From Streptomyces sp. H27-H5 (GTDB lineage: Bacteria > Actinomycetota > Actinomycetes > Streptomycetales > Streptomycetaceae), in contig NZ_JAPNLK010000002.1 in NCBI RefSeq assembly GCF_026627505.1, positions 62,001-126,000 on the forward strand: a DNA stretch of 64,000 nucleotides, written 5' to 3'. This document shows positions 26,367 through 34,964 of the stretch, one piece after another. Position 1 is the first letter of the stretch; the number at the start of each line of letters is the position of its first letter. Both the position numbers and the translations under genes were made by a program. The notes below the pieces were generated by a model. The model searched no databases. It had not been told where the DNA came from and saw only the letters and a list, made by a program, of their open reading frames with translations.

Positions 26367-27968
26367 TCACTGCTCGCGCAGCGGCACCGAGACGTACGAG
26401 GGATCGGTGCGCGGCGAGGAGAAGGTCAGCTGCGCGCCGGTGGGGTTGTGCTCGATGTAGAGCGGGTCGACGGTGTCCACGACCAGGGCGAGCCGATGGC
26501 CGGCCGGGACGTCGTAGGCGGTGGAGAAGAGGTCGAGGTCCACCCCGAAGGCCTGGTTCGGCGTCTTCCCGTGGAAGGTGTACGGGGCGTTGCTGACCAG
26601 TTTGCCGAGGCCGAGCGGGCCGACGTCGTAGAGGTACGCGACGAAGGTGCCGTCCGCCTTGGTGGGCGTGACGGTGGTGTGCACCTTGACGGTGCCGCGG
26701 ACCCGCCGGACCTCGTCGTGGCGGTCCGACTGCCAGACGGCCGCGAAGGTGCGGGGGAGGAGCGGGATGGACGCCACCGGGGGCGCCTTGACGAACTGGT
26801 CGAGGATGCTGGAGAGGAAGAGGGTGCCGCCGTTGGCGCCGGAGTCGACGTTGGCGAACACGTGCTCGCTGTCGGAGAGCGCCAGCCGTTCCGTCCCGCC
26901 CGACCCGACCGACTTCCAGTCGGCGTAGCCCTCGTAGCCGTCGGTGCTGCGGGACTTGATCTGCACGGGGGCCTCGGAGTCCACGCCGTTGCGCTCGCCC
27001 TTGAGGTAGCGGTCGAACCAGCGGTGGGCGTTGATCCAGGTGTCGTTGGGCAGCCCGAGCAGGCCGGTGGCCTCGGCGGTGGCGTGGTCGCCGGGGCGGA
27101 ACTCCAGGCGCTTGGGGCCCGTCAGCTTCTCGAAGAAGTCCGCGTACTGGTTGGGCGGGAAGATGGTGTCCCCCCAGGCGTTGCCCAGCATGATCGCGGC
27201 GCCGTTGGCGTTGATCCGGTCCACCTCGTAGGCGGCGGAGCGCTTCTTGCCCCAGTCGATCATCTGCTGTTCGCGGTCCAGCCGGGAGCCGAGGAAGTCG
27301 TCCAGGATCTGCTGGAGTTCGGGACCGGGCCGGCCGGTGATCCGCCCGGCGACGCCGAGCATCCCCGCCGCCTGGCGGTGCTGGGTGCGGCCGGAGTAGA
27401 TCGACTCGATGAGGTCGGCCCAGCCGCTGAGCGCGACCACGGCCTTGATCCGGGGGTCGCGGGCCGAGGCGAGCAGGCTGATGCCCGCGCCGTAGGAGAC
27501 CCCGCCGAGACCGATGCGCGAGGCGTCGGCCGGGGTGTTGGCGAGCGCCCAGTCGATGACGGCGGAGACGTCGGCGGTGTCGGCCGGGCCGGCCGTCTCG
27601 ATCTGCCCGCCGGAGAGCCAGAAGCCGCGGGAGGTGTAACTGACCACGATGTAGCCGGAGTCGGCGAGCTGCTTGGCCTGGGCGGCGTACTCGATCTGCG
27701 GCAGGCCCCAACTGGTGGGCAGCACGATCAGCGGATACTTCGCGCCTGCCCCGGCGCCCGCGGGGGTGAAGACGTTGCCCTTGAGCGTGATGCCGCCGGA
27801 GCCGGGGATGTCGTGGAAGCGCAGGTCCGACGAGGCGTCGGCGGCGGTGGCGGTGGGCTCGGTGACGGGCGCCGCCTGGGCCTGGTGGGGGGCCAGGCCG
27901 AGGGCGGTTGCCGCGATCACGGCCGCCACGGTCGCTGCGGCCGCCGCGGTGCTGGTGGTGCGGACCAT
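26367..27968 (-). CDS. secreted CocE/NonD-type alpha/beta hydrolase (X-Pro dipeptidyl-peptidase-like)
   Basis: A 533-residue exported serine hydrolase. The signal peptide runs to about residue 32 (cleavage near AQA-AP). The hydrolase domain has the nucleophile S158 in GLGGVSYGAG, an acid in GNAWGDTIFP and a histidine in FRPGDHATAE; the C-terminal third (KVHTTVTPTKADGTFVAYLYDV, GHRLALVVDTVDPLY) is the jelly-roll domain of the X-Pro/CocE group. Such enzymes cleave Xaa-Pro peptides or esters outside the cell. The promoter region holds a dense set of GTTAC/GTAAC half-sites. It is convergent with the glutamate importer, which may use the released amino acids, though this link is only suggestive. 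Confidence 0.88.
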   Translation of the reverse strand: MVRTTSTAAAAATVAAVIAATALGLAPHQAQAAPVTEPTATAADASSDLRFHDIPGSGGITLKGNVFTPAGAGAGAKYPLIVLPTSWGLPQIEYAAQAKQLADSGYIVVSYTSRGFWLSGGQIETAGPADTADVSAVIDWALANTPADASRIGLGGVSYGAGISLLASARDPRIKAVVALSGWADLIESIYSGRTQHRQAAGMLGVAGRITGRPGPELQQILDDFLGSRLDREQQMIDWGKKRSAAYEVDRINANGAAIMLGNAWGDTIFPPNQYADFFEKLTGPKRLEFRPGDHATAEATGLLGLPNDTWINAHRWFDRYLKGERNGVDSEAPVQIKSRSTDGYEGYADWKSVGSGGTERLALSDSEHVFANVDSGANGGTLFLSSILDQFVKAPPVASIPLLPRTFAAVWQSDRHDEVRRVRGTVKVHTTVTPTKADGTFVAYLYDVGPLGLGKLVSNAPYTFHGKTPNQAFGVDLDLFSTAYDVPAGHRLALVVDTVDPLYIEHNPTGAQLTFSSPRTDPSYVSVPLREQ

Positions 27969-28008
27969 CTGTCGCTCCTCGCGTACGCCGGTGTCAAAGT
28001 GACCCGAC

Positions 28009-28063
28009 GGTAACGGGAGGTGCTTACCGGAGGTAACCCGTGAGTAAGTTACGTCCGAGTAAC
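28009..28063. promoter_or_regulatory. cluster of GTTAC/GTAAC half-sites upstream of the hydrolase
   Basis: Six related half-sites lie in 55 bases: GGTAAC at 28009, TTACC-GGA-GGTAA at 28024-28036, AGTAA at 28043 and GTTAC-GTCCGA-GTAAC at 28048-28063. The two pairs are perfect palindromes. The array is in the expected control region of the secreted hydrolase and resembles TetR- or GntR-type operators. Confidence 0.5.
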
Positions 28064-28112
28064 GATTGACTGAAGTTCAACGCATCGGCCCGCGGCGGCG
28101 GGTGTCGCGTGG

Positions 28113-29357
28113 TCAGCCGTTCTGCGGCGCGCCGTTCAGCGCGCTCTTGGCCTTCCACTCGTCCCAGGACAGGTTCCACTCGCCGTACCCGTTGCCGATG
28201 TCCGCACGCCCCTTGGAGCCGCTGCCGACGACCTCGAAGGGATCGCCGACCTGCACCAGCTCGTAGAACGCCGCCGCGTTGGCGTCGCTCATGCCCACGC
28301 AGCCGGAACTGGTGTTGGCGTTGCCGAAGTTGGCGTTGTTCCACGGGGCGGCATGCGCGTACATGCCCGACCAGGTCAACCGCATCGAGTAGTCGACCAT
28401 CTTGTCGTAGGAGTCGCCCAGGCCCACCGTCTGGGAGTCCATCCGGATGGTGCCCTCCTTCGCCATCAACACCATCGTCCCGGACCAGGAGGCCTTCTGG
28501 CCGCCCGGGGTGCCCGCCGAGATCGGAATGGTCTTCACGACCTGACCGCCCTCGGTGACCGACATCTTCCGGGTGTCGAGATCGACCTTCATCCGACGGT
28601 CCTTGCCGATCTTGAACTCGGTGGAGTAGTCCTTGGCGAACAGCCCACCGCCCGCTCCGGAGTCGACGCCGTTCAGGTTCATCTCGACCTTCACCGCGGT
28701 GCCGGACTTCCAGAACTCCTTCGGGCGCCAATCCACCCGGTCATTGCCGGAATAGTCCTTGAACCAGCCCCACGAACCCTCGGTTTCGTTCGACGTGGTG
28801 ACCTTCAGGTGCTTCTCCACCTCGGCCTTGTTCTTCACCGGGTTGTCGAACACGATCGATACGGGCTGCGCCACACCGACGACCGGCGTGACCCTCCCCG
28901 GATTGATCGTCACCTTGTTCACCTTGTCGGCCGCGGACGTCTTGAAACGGGTCTCCGCGCTCTGGCTCTCGGCGTTCTGCGCCTCGACCCGGTACTCCGC
29001 CCCCGGCGACGCGTTGCGCTCCGACGTCCAGGTCCGGCCGTCGGCGGCTATCCGGCCGGCCAACTCACCGCCCTTGCCGTCCGTCACCTTCACCTGGGCC
29101 AGCCTGCCGTCCGCGACGGTCACCGTGACGGGTTGACCGGCCTTCACCTCGCCGCCCGACAGGTTGACCGAGATCGCCATGGCGGCCTTCTCGTCCTTCC
29201 CCGCCTTGCCGTCGCCGGCCCCGGCGGAACCGGAACCGCCCCCGCAGGCGGTCAGTGCGAGGGCCGCCAGCGCGGCGGCGCCGGCCAGTGCGGCGGTTCG
29301 ACCGCGCGCCCGCGTGAGGTGACGGCGCGACGGGTCGATACGGCGTGTGCGGCTCAA
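28113..29357 (-). CDS. Ig-like domain L,D-transpeptidase lipoprotein
   Basis: A 414-residue lipoprotein that would form 3-3 crosslinks in peptidoglycan or attach proteins to it. Lipobox LTAC with lipidated C38, a Gly/Ser linker, two Ig-like domains (about 55-250; MAISVNLSGGEVKAGQPVTV, VNKVTINPGRVTPVVGVAQP) and the YkuD catalytic domain, with the ordered motif starting at H335 (HAAPWNNANFGNANTSSG) and nucleophile C353 in SSGCVGMS. This layout is that of LdtMt2-like proteins. The start is TTG at 29357, with GGAGGGG six bases upstream. A flippase and a cell-wall-stress-like response regulator are transcribed divergently nearby. Confidence 0.92.
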   Translation of the reverse strand: MSRTRRIDPSRRHLTRARGRTAALAGAAALAALALTACGGGSGSAGAGDGKAGKDEKAAMAISVNLSGGEVKAGQPVTVTVADGRLAQVKVTDGKGGELAGRIAADGRTWTSERNASPGAEYRVEAQNAESQSAETRFKTSAADKVNKVTINPGRVTPVVGVAQPVSIVFDNPVKNKAEVEKHLKVTTSNETEGSWGWFKDYSGNDRVDWRPKEFWKSGTAVKVEMNLNGVDSGAGGGLFAKDYSTEFKIGKDRRMKVDLDTRKMSVTEGGQVVKTIPISAGTPGGQKASWSGTMVLMAKEGTIRMDSQTVGLGDSYDKMVDYSMRLTWSGMYAHAAPWNNANFGNANTSSGCVGMSDANAAAFYELVQVGDPFEVVGSGSKGRADIGNGYGEWNLSWDEWKAKSALNGAPQNG

Positions 29358-29834
29358 CGGAAACCCCTCCGAAGTAATGATCGTCCGCAAAGAGAGAGTG
29401 CGCGCGGGGGCCCCGGGTTGCGGATGACGCGCAAAACTTCGACCGGGGGGCTGTGACATGGAACGCAGTGAAATCCGCAACCGAATGCCGGCCCCCGAGG
29501 GAGCCCGCGCGACGAAATGGGCGGCGGTCCTTCCGGCCCCGGATGAAAGGACTTTCGGCCCGCCCGTCAGGGACCCACGGCTCTGGTGGACGGTGAATTC
29601 GACATTGATGCGCCGGCCCGATTCACGTCGAATCCGCGGCGCCCGCACCCCCCTCGCCCCTCCCGCCCGATCCGGTGGACACGACCTCCGCGGGGTACCC
29701 TCCCCCCTCGACCTCGGCGAACACGCGTTCACCGCCGGTCGGATCGCCGAAGCACCAGGCAAGCGGGAGAGACCCTTGAACGGACACGACAGCACCGCGC
29801 GCGACCGGGCCCCCGTGGCCCCCCGTGGCCGCCG
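29358..29834. other. 477-base intergenic region between the transpeptidase and MurJ genes
   Basis: It holds the divergent promoters. No ORF here has convincing codon usage; a plus-strand open frame from 29458 to 29838 has mixed third positions and is rejected as a gene, apart from its last 20 codons (see the next entries). GAACACGCGTTC at 29719-29730 fits the GAAC-N4-GTTC SOS-box pattern. A tandem CCCCGTGGCC pair sits at 29811-29830. Confidence 0.6.
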
Positions 29835-29838
29835 GTGA
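29776..29838 (+). other. 20-codon leader ORF overlapping the murJ start, or the displaced true N-terminus
   Basis: TTG at 29776 with GGGAGA five bases upstream opens a 20-residue frame (LNGHDSTARDRAPVAPRGRR) whose TGA overlaps the murJ GTG at 29835. Either it is a coupled leader peptide or a one-base slip in the CCCCGTGGCC repeat separates the real start from the gene. Confidence 0.4.
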
Positions 29839-31508
29839 CCGCCCCCACCGAGACGAGACCGGCGCCGGGCGGCGCTCCGGCGGCTCCCGCCAAGGGCTCC
29901 GTGCTGCGCAGCGGCGCGCTGATGGCCGCCGGGTCGATCGTCTCGCGCGCCACCGGCTTCGTCCGCTCCGCCGTGGTCGTCGCCGCGCTCGGAACCCACT
30001 TCCTCGGTGACGGCTACGCCGTCGCCAACACCATCCCCAACATCGTGTACATCCTGCTGATCGGCGGCGCGCTCAACGCCGTCTTCGTACCCGAGCTGAT
30101 CAAGGCGGCCAAACGCCACGCGGACGGCGGCGTCGCCTACACGGACCGACTGCTGACCGTCTGCGTCCTCGCGCTCCTCGCGCTCACCGCCGTCGCGGTG
30201 CTCGCCACGCCGTGGATCGTCCGGGCCTACGCGCCCGCCGGCTACAGCGCCGCCCAACTGGACACCACCGTGGCCCTGGCCCGGTTCTGCCTCCCGCAGA
30301 TCCTCTTCTACGGGCTGTTCACGCTGCTCGGGCAGGTGCTGAACGCCCGGGGCCGGTTCGGGGCGATGATGTGGACCCCGATCCTCAACAACCTCGTCCT
30401 CATCGCCGTCTTCGGCTACCACCTGTACGTGTCCGTCGGCGGGGACGAGGTGCTGAGCGCGTCCGAGACCCGGCTGCTCGGCATCGGCACCACCGCCGGC
30501 ATCGTCGTCCAGGCACTCGCCCTGATCCCGTCGCTGCGCGCGGCCGGCTTCCGCTGGCGCCCCCGCTTCGACTGGCGCGGCAGCGGCCTCACCCGCCCGC
30601 TGCGCAACGCGGGCTGGCTCGTCGCCCTGGTCCTCACCAACCAGTTCGCCTACTGGGTCGTCACCCTGCTCTCCACCACCGCCGGCCAACTGGCCGACGA
30701 CTCCGGGGTCGCGGGGGGCGCCGGCTACGTCGCCTACAGCAACGCCTACCAGCTGTGGGTGGTGCCGCAGGGCATCGTCACCGTCTCGCTGGTCACCGCC
30801 CTGATGCCCCGGATGAGCGCCTCGGCCTCCGACGGGGACCACGCCGCCGTCCGCCGCGACGTCTCGTACGCGCTGCGCGCCTCCGCCGCCCTCGTCGTGC
30901 CCGCCGCCGCGATCTTCGCCGCCCTCGCCCCCTGGGTGACGGCGAGCGTCCTCCAGTACGGGCAGGTGGGGCCCGCCGACAGCGAGGTCATCGCCGGCAT
31001 CCTCATGGCCTTCGCGCCCGGCCTGGTGGCCTTCTCGGCCCAGTACGTGCTCGCTCGCGGCTTCTACGCGCTCTCCGACACCCGGACCCCGTTCTTCCTG
31101 AACCTGGTCATCGTCCTGCTCACCGCGTCGTTGGCGTACACCGCCCACGCCCTGCTCCCGCCGCGCTGGGTCGTCACCGGCATCGCCGGTGCCACCTCGC
31201 TCGCCTACCTGGCGGGCGCGGCGGTCACCGCGTACGCCCTCGCCCGCCGGCTGGGCCCGCGCACGGACGCCCCCGCCGGGGTCCGCACCACGGCCCTGCG
31301 CACCCACCTGCGGCTGCTCCAGGCCTGCCTGCCCGCGGCGGCCGCCGGATACGGGGCGGCCCTGGCGTGTGACGGGTTCGGCAGATTCGCCGCGGTCGGG
31401 GCGGGAACCGCCGCGATCGCCCTGGTCGTCATCCTCCTCGCCAGGCCACTGCGCCTGACGGAGATCACCGACCTGTCGGCCTCCCTCCGCCGGAAAACGG
31501 GCCGGTAG
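29835..31508 (+). CDS. murJ: MurJ-like lipid II flippase
   Basis: A 557-residue polytopic membrane protein of the MOP superfamily with about 14 hydrophobic helices. GSVLRSGALMAAGSIVSRATGFVRSAVVVAALG and the following ANTIPNIVYILLIGGALNAVFVPEL are the MviN/MurJ signature, and FALSDTRTPF-like FYALSDTRTPFFLNLVI lies near residue 410. MurJ moves lipid II across the membrane for peptidoglycan synthesis. There is no good ribosome binding site before the GTG, which overlaps a short leader frame. Streptomyces also has a murJ near the origin region, so this is probably an additional copy. The gene continues into a response regulator after 39 bases. Confidence 0.88.
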   Translation: MTAPTETRPAPGGAPAAPAKGSVLRSGALMAAGSIVSRATGFVRSAVVVAALGTHFLGDGYAVANTIPNIVYILLIGGALNAVFVPELIKAAKRHADGGVAYTDRLLTVCVLALLALTAVAVLATPWIVRAYAPAGYSAAQLDTTVALARFCLPQILFYGLFTLLGQVLNARGRFGAMMWTPILNNLVLIAVFGYHLYVSVGGDEVLSASETRLLGIGTTAGIVVQALALIPSLRAAGFRWRPRFDWRGSGLTRPLRNAGWLVALVLTNQFAYWVVTLLSTTAGQLADDSGVAGGAGYVAYSNAYQLWVVPQGIVTVSLVTALMPRMSASASDGDHAAVRRDVSYALRASAALVVPAAAIFAALAPWVTASVLQYGQVGPADSEVIAGILMAFAPGLVAFSAQYVLARGFYALSDTRTPFFLNLVIVLLTASLAYTAHALLPPRWVVTGIAGATSLAYLAGAAVTAYALARRLGPRTDAPAGVRTTALRTHLRLLQACLPAAAAGYGAALACDGFGRFAAVGAGTAAIALVVILLARPLRLTEITDLSASLRRKTGR

Positions 31509-31547
31509 GGGGAGGAAGGCACCCGAACCGCACGCGATACCGACCGG

Positions 31548-32276
31548 ATGCCACGCGTACTGCTGATCGAGGACGACCCCTCCATCCGGGAAGGGGTCGC
31601 CCTCGGCCTGCGCCGCAGAGGCCACGAGGTGAGCACCGCCGAGACGGGGGAGGAAGGCCTGGCCCTGATGGCCGGCTTCCGACCCGAGCTGGTCCTGCTC
31701 GACCTCATGCTGCCGGGCATCAACGGCGTCCAGGTCTGCCGCCGCATCCGCGAGACCAGCCAGGTGCCCGTCATCATGCTCACCGCACGCGGCGACGACT
31801 TCGACATCGTCGTCGGCCTGGAGGCCGGGGCCGACGACTACGTCGTCAAACCCGTCCGCACCGAGATCATCGAGGCCCGGGTCCGGGCCGTGTTGCGGCG
31901 CCTCGTCGCCCCGAGCGACGGCCGCGTCGGGATCGAGGTGCACGGCGAGCTCGCCGTGGACCGCGCCGGTCTGACCGTCGCGAAGAACGGCGCGCACGTC
32001 CCGCTGGCCCCCAGCGAACTCAAACTGCTGCTGCACCTGTCGGCCGCGCCCGCGCAGGTCTTCTCCCGCCGGCAACTGCTGGAATACGTGTGGGAGCACA
32101 GCTACCACGGCGACGCCCGGCTCGTCGACGCCTGCGTCCGGCGCCTGCGCCACAAGATCGAGGACCCGGACGCCGCCCCCCGCTACATACAGACCGTGCG
32201 CGGCTTCGGCTATCGCTTCGGCCCCCTCCAGGCCCTGCGGGACGCATCGCCCCGCTCGGCCTGCGGACCCGGCTGA
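31548..32276 (+). CDS. OmpR/PhoB-family response regulator (CseB-like)
   Basis: A 242-residue regulator. Receiver: D9/D10, phospho-acceptor D52 in LVLLDLMLPGINGVQ, T79 region MLTARG and K101 in DYVVKPV. Winged-helix output: PLAPSELKLLLHLSAAPAQVFSRRQLLEYVW, then VDACVRRLRHKIEDP and IQTVRGFGYRFGP. The sequence strongly recalls CseB, which with CseC controls the cell-envelope sigma factor SigE in Streptomyces. Its stop is followed by a broken sensor kinase gene, so this regulator is effectively an orphan. The last 15 residues after the domain (LQALRDASPRSACGPG) are an unusual run-on into what should be kinase sequence. Confidence 0.9.
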   Translation: MPRVLLIEDDPSIREGVALGLRRRGHEVSTAETGEEGLALMAGFRPELVLLDLMLPGINGVQVCRRIRETSQVPVIMLTARGDDFDIVVGLEAGADDYVVKPVRTEIIEARVRAVLRRLVAPSDGRVGIEVHGELAVDRAGLTVAKNGAHVPLAPSELKLLLHLSAAPAQVFSRRQLLEYVWEHSYHGDARLVDACVRRLRHKIEDPDAAPRYIQTVRGFGYRFGPLQALRDASPRSACGPG

Positions 32277-32887
32277 TCGCCGCCTTCCTGCCGGTCGCCG
32301 CGATCTGCGCGGTGACCACGGCCGCCCTGACGTACCAACAGGCCCGCACCGCGATCCTCAAGCAGACCCAGGACACCGCCGTCAGCACCCTGCGCGACCA
32401 GATCGGGGGTGCTGACGGTCACCGGCCCGCTCGCCGCCGGCCTGCTGTACTTCGTCCTGCCCGACGGGCGGCTCGCGCCGGTCCCGATCCTCCTCGACGG
32501 TCCCGCGTACGGACCCGGCGCCATGATCACCCTGCTGATGAACGGCCCCGACACCGCGGCGAAGACGGCCGGGCTGCACACCGAACTGCCCTCGTCGAAC
32601 GCCCCGGTCACACCCGACGGACGCGCGCTGACGCAGATGACGGGGGAGGGGTCCGTCCGGGTCCGACTGCCTTCCCGGTGCAGCCCCTGTCCGAGGCGGC
32701 CCGCCGCCAGGTGATGTGCACCGTCGTCTCCTCCGCCGGGATCCCCGCGGACGCGGAGGTCACCCTGGTCGGCCCCGACGCCGCCCTGGCCCCCGACCAC
32801 TGCGGGTTCCAGGCCACCCCTGCACGTACGCGCCGGCCCGTCGCGTTCCGTCCTCTTGCGAGCCACGCGCCCCGACCGGCACCGTGA
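32240..32887 (+). pseudogene. remnant of a sensor histidine kinase gene (frameshifted and truncated)
   Basis: Directly after the response regulator, one frame encodes LGLRTRLIAAFLPVAAICAV and TTAALTYQQARTAILKQTQD, the unmistakable first membrane helix and start of a sensor domain. At about 32405 the meaningful reading moves to another frame (LTVTGPLAAGLLYFVLPDG, then PVPILLDGPAYGPGAMITLL), and at about 32670 it returns (PVQPLSEAARRQVMCTVVSS). No start codon, HAMP, phospho-acceptor histidine or ATPase domain is present before the next gene. It is therefore a decayed or mis-assembled partner kinase. Confidence 0.7.
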
Positions 32888-32891
32888 CCCC

Positions 32892-34166
32892 ATGGCCCCC
32901 GCCCTCACGCACGGAGACGCGAACGTCCCCGACGTCTTCGACCCCCGCCTGTACGCCGAAGAGATCCCGTACGCGCGCTACCGGCTGCTCCGCGACCGGC
33001 ACCCCGTCGCCCGGCAGGCCGAACCGGAGGTCCTCGGCTGGCCCGCGGGGCCCGGCTTCTGGGCCGTCACCCGGCACGCCGACGTCGTACGGGTCCTGCG
33101 CGAACACACCACGTACTCCTCGTGGCTCGGCGCCACCCAGATCCGCGACCCCGACCCCGCCGACCTGCCCTTCCTGCGCCGCACCATGCTCAACCAGGAC
33201 CCTCCCGGGCACGGCCGGCTGCGGCGGCTCGTCGCCCGCGCGTTCACCCCCGCCCGCGTCGACGCCTTCACGAGCCGGGTGCGCGAGCGGGCCCGGACGC
33301 TGCTGCGCGCCGCCCGCGACGGCGCCGAGGACGGGGCCATCGACCTGGTGTCCGCGGTGACGGACGAGTACGCGCTGCTCAACCTGACCGACCTGATGGG
33401 CATCCCGGCCGCCGACCGCGGCCTGCTCCTGGAATGGACCGTACGGGTCATCGGCTACCAGGACCCCGACGACGCCCCCGAACCGCTGACGGGCCCGGAC
33501 GGGAAACCCCTCAACCCCCGCTCCCCGGCGCTGCTGGGCGAGATGTTCGGATACGCCCGCGAACTGGCCGCGTACAAGCGGGCGCATCCCGGCGACGACG
33601 TGATGACCGCCCTCGCGGAGGCCGAACTGGAGCCCGCCGAACTGGAGATGTTCTTCTTCCTGTTGACCGTCGCGGGCAACGACACCGTACGCAGCGCCGC
33701 GCCCGGCGGCCTGCTCGCCCTCGCGCGCGACCCGGACGGCTACCGACGGCTCGCCGCGGGCGACGTGCCCATGCACCGGGCCGTGGACGAACTCCTGCGC
33801 GTCCACCCGCCCGTGCTCAGCTTCCGCCGCACCGCCTCCGTGGACACCGAACTCGGCGGGCAGCGGATCCGCGCCGGGGACAAGGTGGTGGTCTTCCACG
33901 CCTCCGCCAACCACGACGAGCGGGTCTTCACCACACCCGACCGGCTCGACCTCGGCCGCGCGCACAACCCGCACGTCTCCTTCGGCGACGGACCGCACGT
34001 CTGCCTGGGCGCCCACTTCGCCCGGCTCCAACTGCGCACCTTCCACGAGGAGTGGCGCACGCTGATGCCGGCGCCCGAATCGGCGGGCCCGCCGCGCCGG
34101 CTCGTCTCGAACTTCATCAACGGGATCACGCGGCTGCCGATGCGGGTGTCCGGGCCGACCGGGTGA
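32892..34166 (+). CDS. cytochrome P450 (CYP124/125-like)
   Basis: A 424-residue P450. LNQDPPGHGRLRRLVARAFTPARV (C-helix), I-helix FFFLLTVAGNDTVRSAAPGG with the acid-threonine pair D-T, DELLRVHPPVLSFRRTA (ExxR) and the heme loop VSFGDGPHVCLGAHFARLQLR with thiolate C371. The AGNDT I-helix and FGxGPHxCLGxHxAR loop resemble the mycobacterial CYP124/125/142 group that oxidises sterol side chains and branched lipids; this assignment is tentative. The ATG at 32892 has no clear ribosome binding site. The gene's 3' end overlaps the convergent membrane-protein gene by 41 bases. Confidence 0.9.
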   Translation: MAPALTHGDANVPDVFDPRLYAEEIPYARYRLLRDRHPVARQAEPEVLGWPAGPGFWAVTRHADVVRVLREHTTYSSWLGATQIRDPDPADLPFLRRTMLNQDPPGHGRLRRLVARAFTPARVDAFTSRVRERARTLLRAARDGAEDGAIDLVSAVTDEYALLNLTDLMGIPAADRGLLLEWTVRVIGYQDPDDAPEPLTGPDGKPLNPRSPALLGEMFGYARELAAYKRAHPGDDVMTALAEAELEPAELEMFFFLLTVAGNDTVRSAAPGGLLALARDPDGYRRLAAGDVPMHRAVDELLRVHPPVLSFRRTASVDTELGGQRIRAGDKVVVFHASANHDERVFTTPDRLDLGRAHNPHVSFGDGPHVCLGAHFARLQLRTFHEEWRTLMPAPESAGPPRRLVSNFINGITRLPMRVSGPTG

Positions 34167-34851
34167 CATCGGCCAACAGCTCGGCCACGTCCGGCCCGTA
34201 GGCGTCGGAGTTGACCACCTTGAGCACGACGCAGAAGGAGTCGTTGCCGTACTTGCGGGCCAACTCGCGGTGGTGGCGCGCCAGATAGCGGGCGCCCGCC
34301 TGGTTGCTGATCGCGGTCTGCCCGGAGATCAGGAACACGGGCCTGCTCCCGGGCCCCGTCGTCAACCGGGCCAGCACCACGTGGTCCACCATGCCCTTGT
34401 TCCAGCGGTACGTCTCCTCGCCGACGATGATGGCGCCCCGGTCGGGACCCGCCGCCGTACTGACGTCCACCCGGATGCCCGGCAGCATCGACCCCAGGTG
34501 GGCGGCCGTCCGCGCGTTGGAGACGGGACCGCCGACGCAGAACTCGGCGCGCTCGCCGAATCCCTGGCGCACCGTGTCCTGGGAGACGATCTGGAGGTTC
34601 GCGCCACAGTCCTTGATCAGGGCGGATATCTCCAGCAGCGCGAAGGCGTCGTTGCGGTGCACCGACCCCTCCGTGCCGCCCATCTGCCGGTTGACCACGA
34701 ACAGGCAGTCGGAGCCGGACGGCAGCCCGAAGAAGGCCTGCTTGCGGCGGAGCGTGCGGCGCCACAGGCAGGTCCGGGCGAACCAGCCGAAGCCGCCACT
34801 GATGGCCGTGGCCACCACGCCCAGCACGATGTTGCGCACGTCGTCGTTCAT
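34126..34851 (-). CDS. membrane-anchored hypothetical protein
   Basis: A 241-residue protein with one N-terminal helix (NIVLGVVATAISGGFGWFAR, about residues 6-25), a basic stop-transfer stretch (LWRRTLRRKQ) and a cytoplasmic domain. That domain has an alternating alpha/beta pattern: SDCLFVVNRQMGG, NDAFALLEISALIKDCGANLQIVS, AEFCVGGPVSNARTAAHLGSML and RPVFLISGQTAISNQAGARYL. The last part looks like a nucleotide- or ligand-binding Rossmann-type fold in general form, but I do not recognise the family. Its 3' end overlaps the P450 gene tail to tail. Confidence 0.75.
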   Translation of the reverse strand: MNDDVRNIVLGVVATAISGGFGWFARTCLWRRTLRRKQAFFGLPSGSDCLFVVNRQMGGTEGSVHRNDAFALLEISALIKDCGANLQIVSQDTVRQGFGERAEFCVGGPVSNARTAAHLGSMLPGIRVDVSTAAGPDRGAIIVGEETYRWNKGMVDHVVLARLTTGPGSRPVFLISGQTAISNQAGARYLARHHRELARKYGNDSFCVVLKVVNSDAYGPDVAELLADVTRSARTPASAAA

Positions 34852-34964
34852 GGCGCGGATGTTAACCCGCGCGAGGCCGTCCTGACGCGGGGGGTGCGGT
34901 GAAGTTAGAGTGCCGGCCTGGGCCTGTGGCACGGGGTCTGACAGGCCGTCGACTGGAGGTACGG

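Noticed and set aside
29458..29775. Plus-strand open frame between the transpeptidase and MurJ
   Set aside because: Third-position base use is mixed, the residues are low-complexity, and there is no ribosome binding site before its ATG. Only the final 20 codons are kept as a possible leader.
28113..32153. A 4-kb open frame on the minus strand spanning the transpeptidase, MurJ and response-regulator genes
   Set aside because: Only its last 414 codons encode a recognisable protein. The rest is the low-complexity reverse reading of the murJ and response regulator genes, a common effect of high GC.
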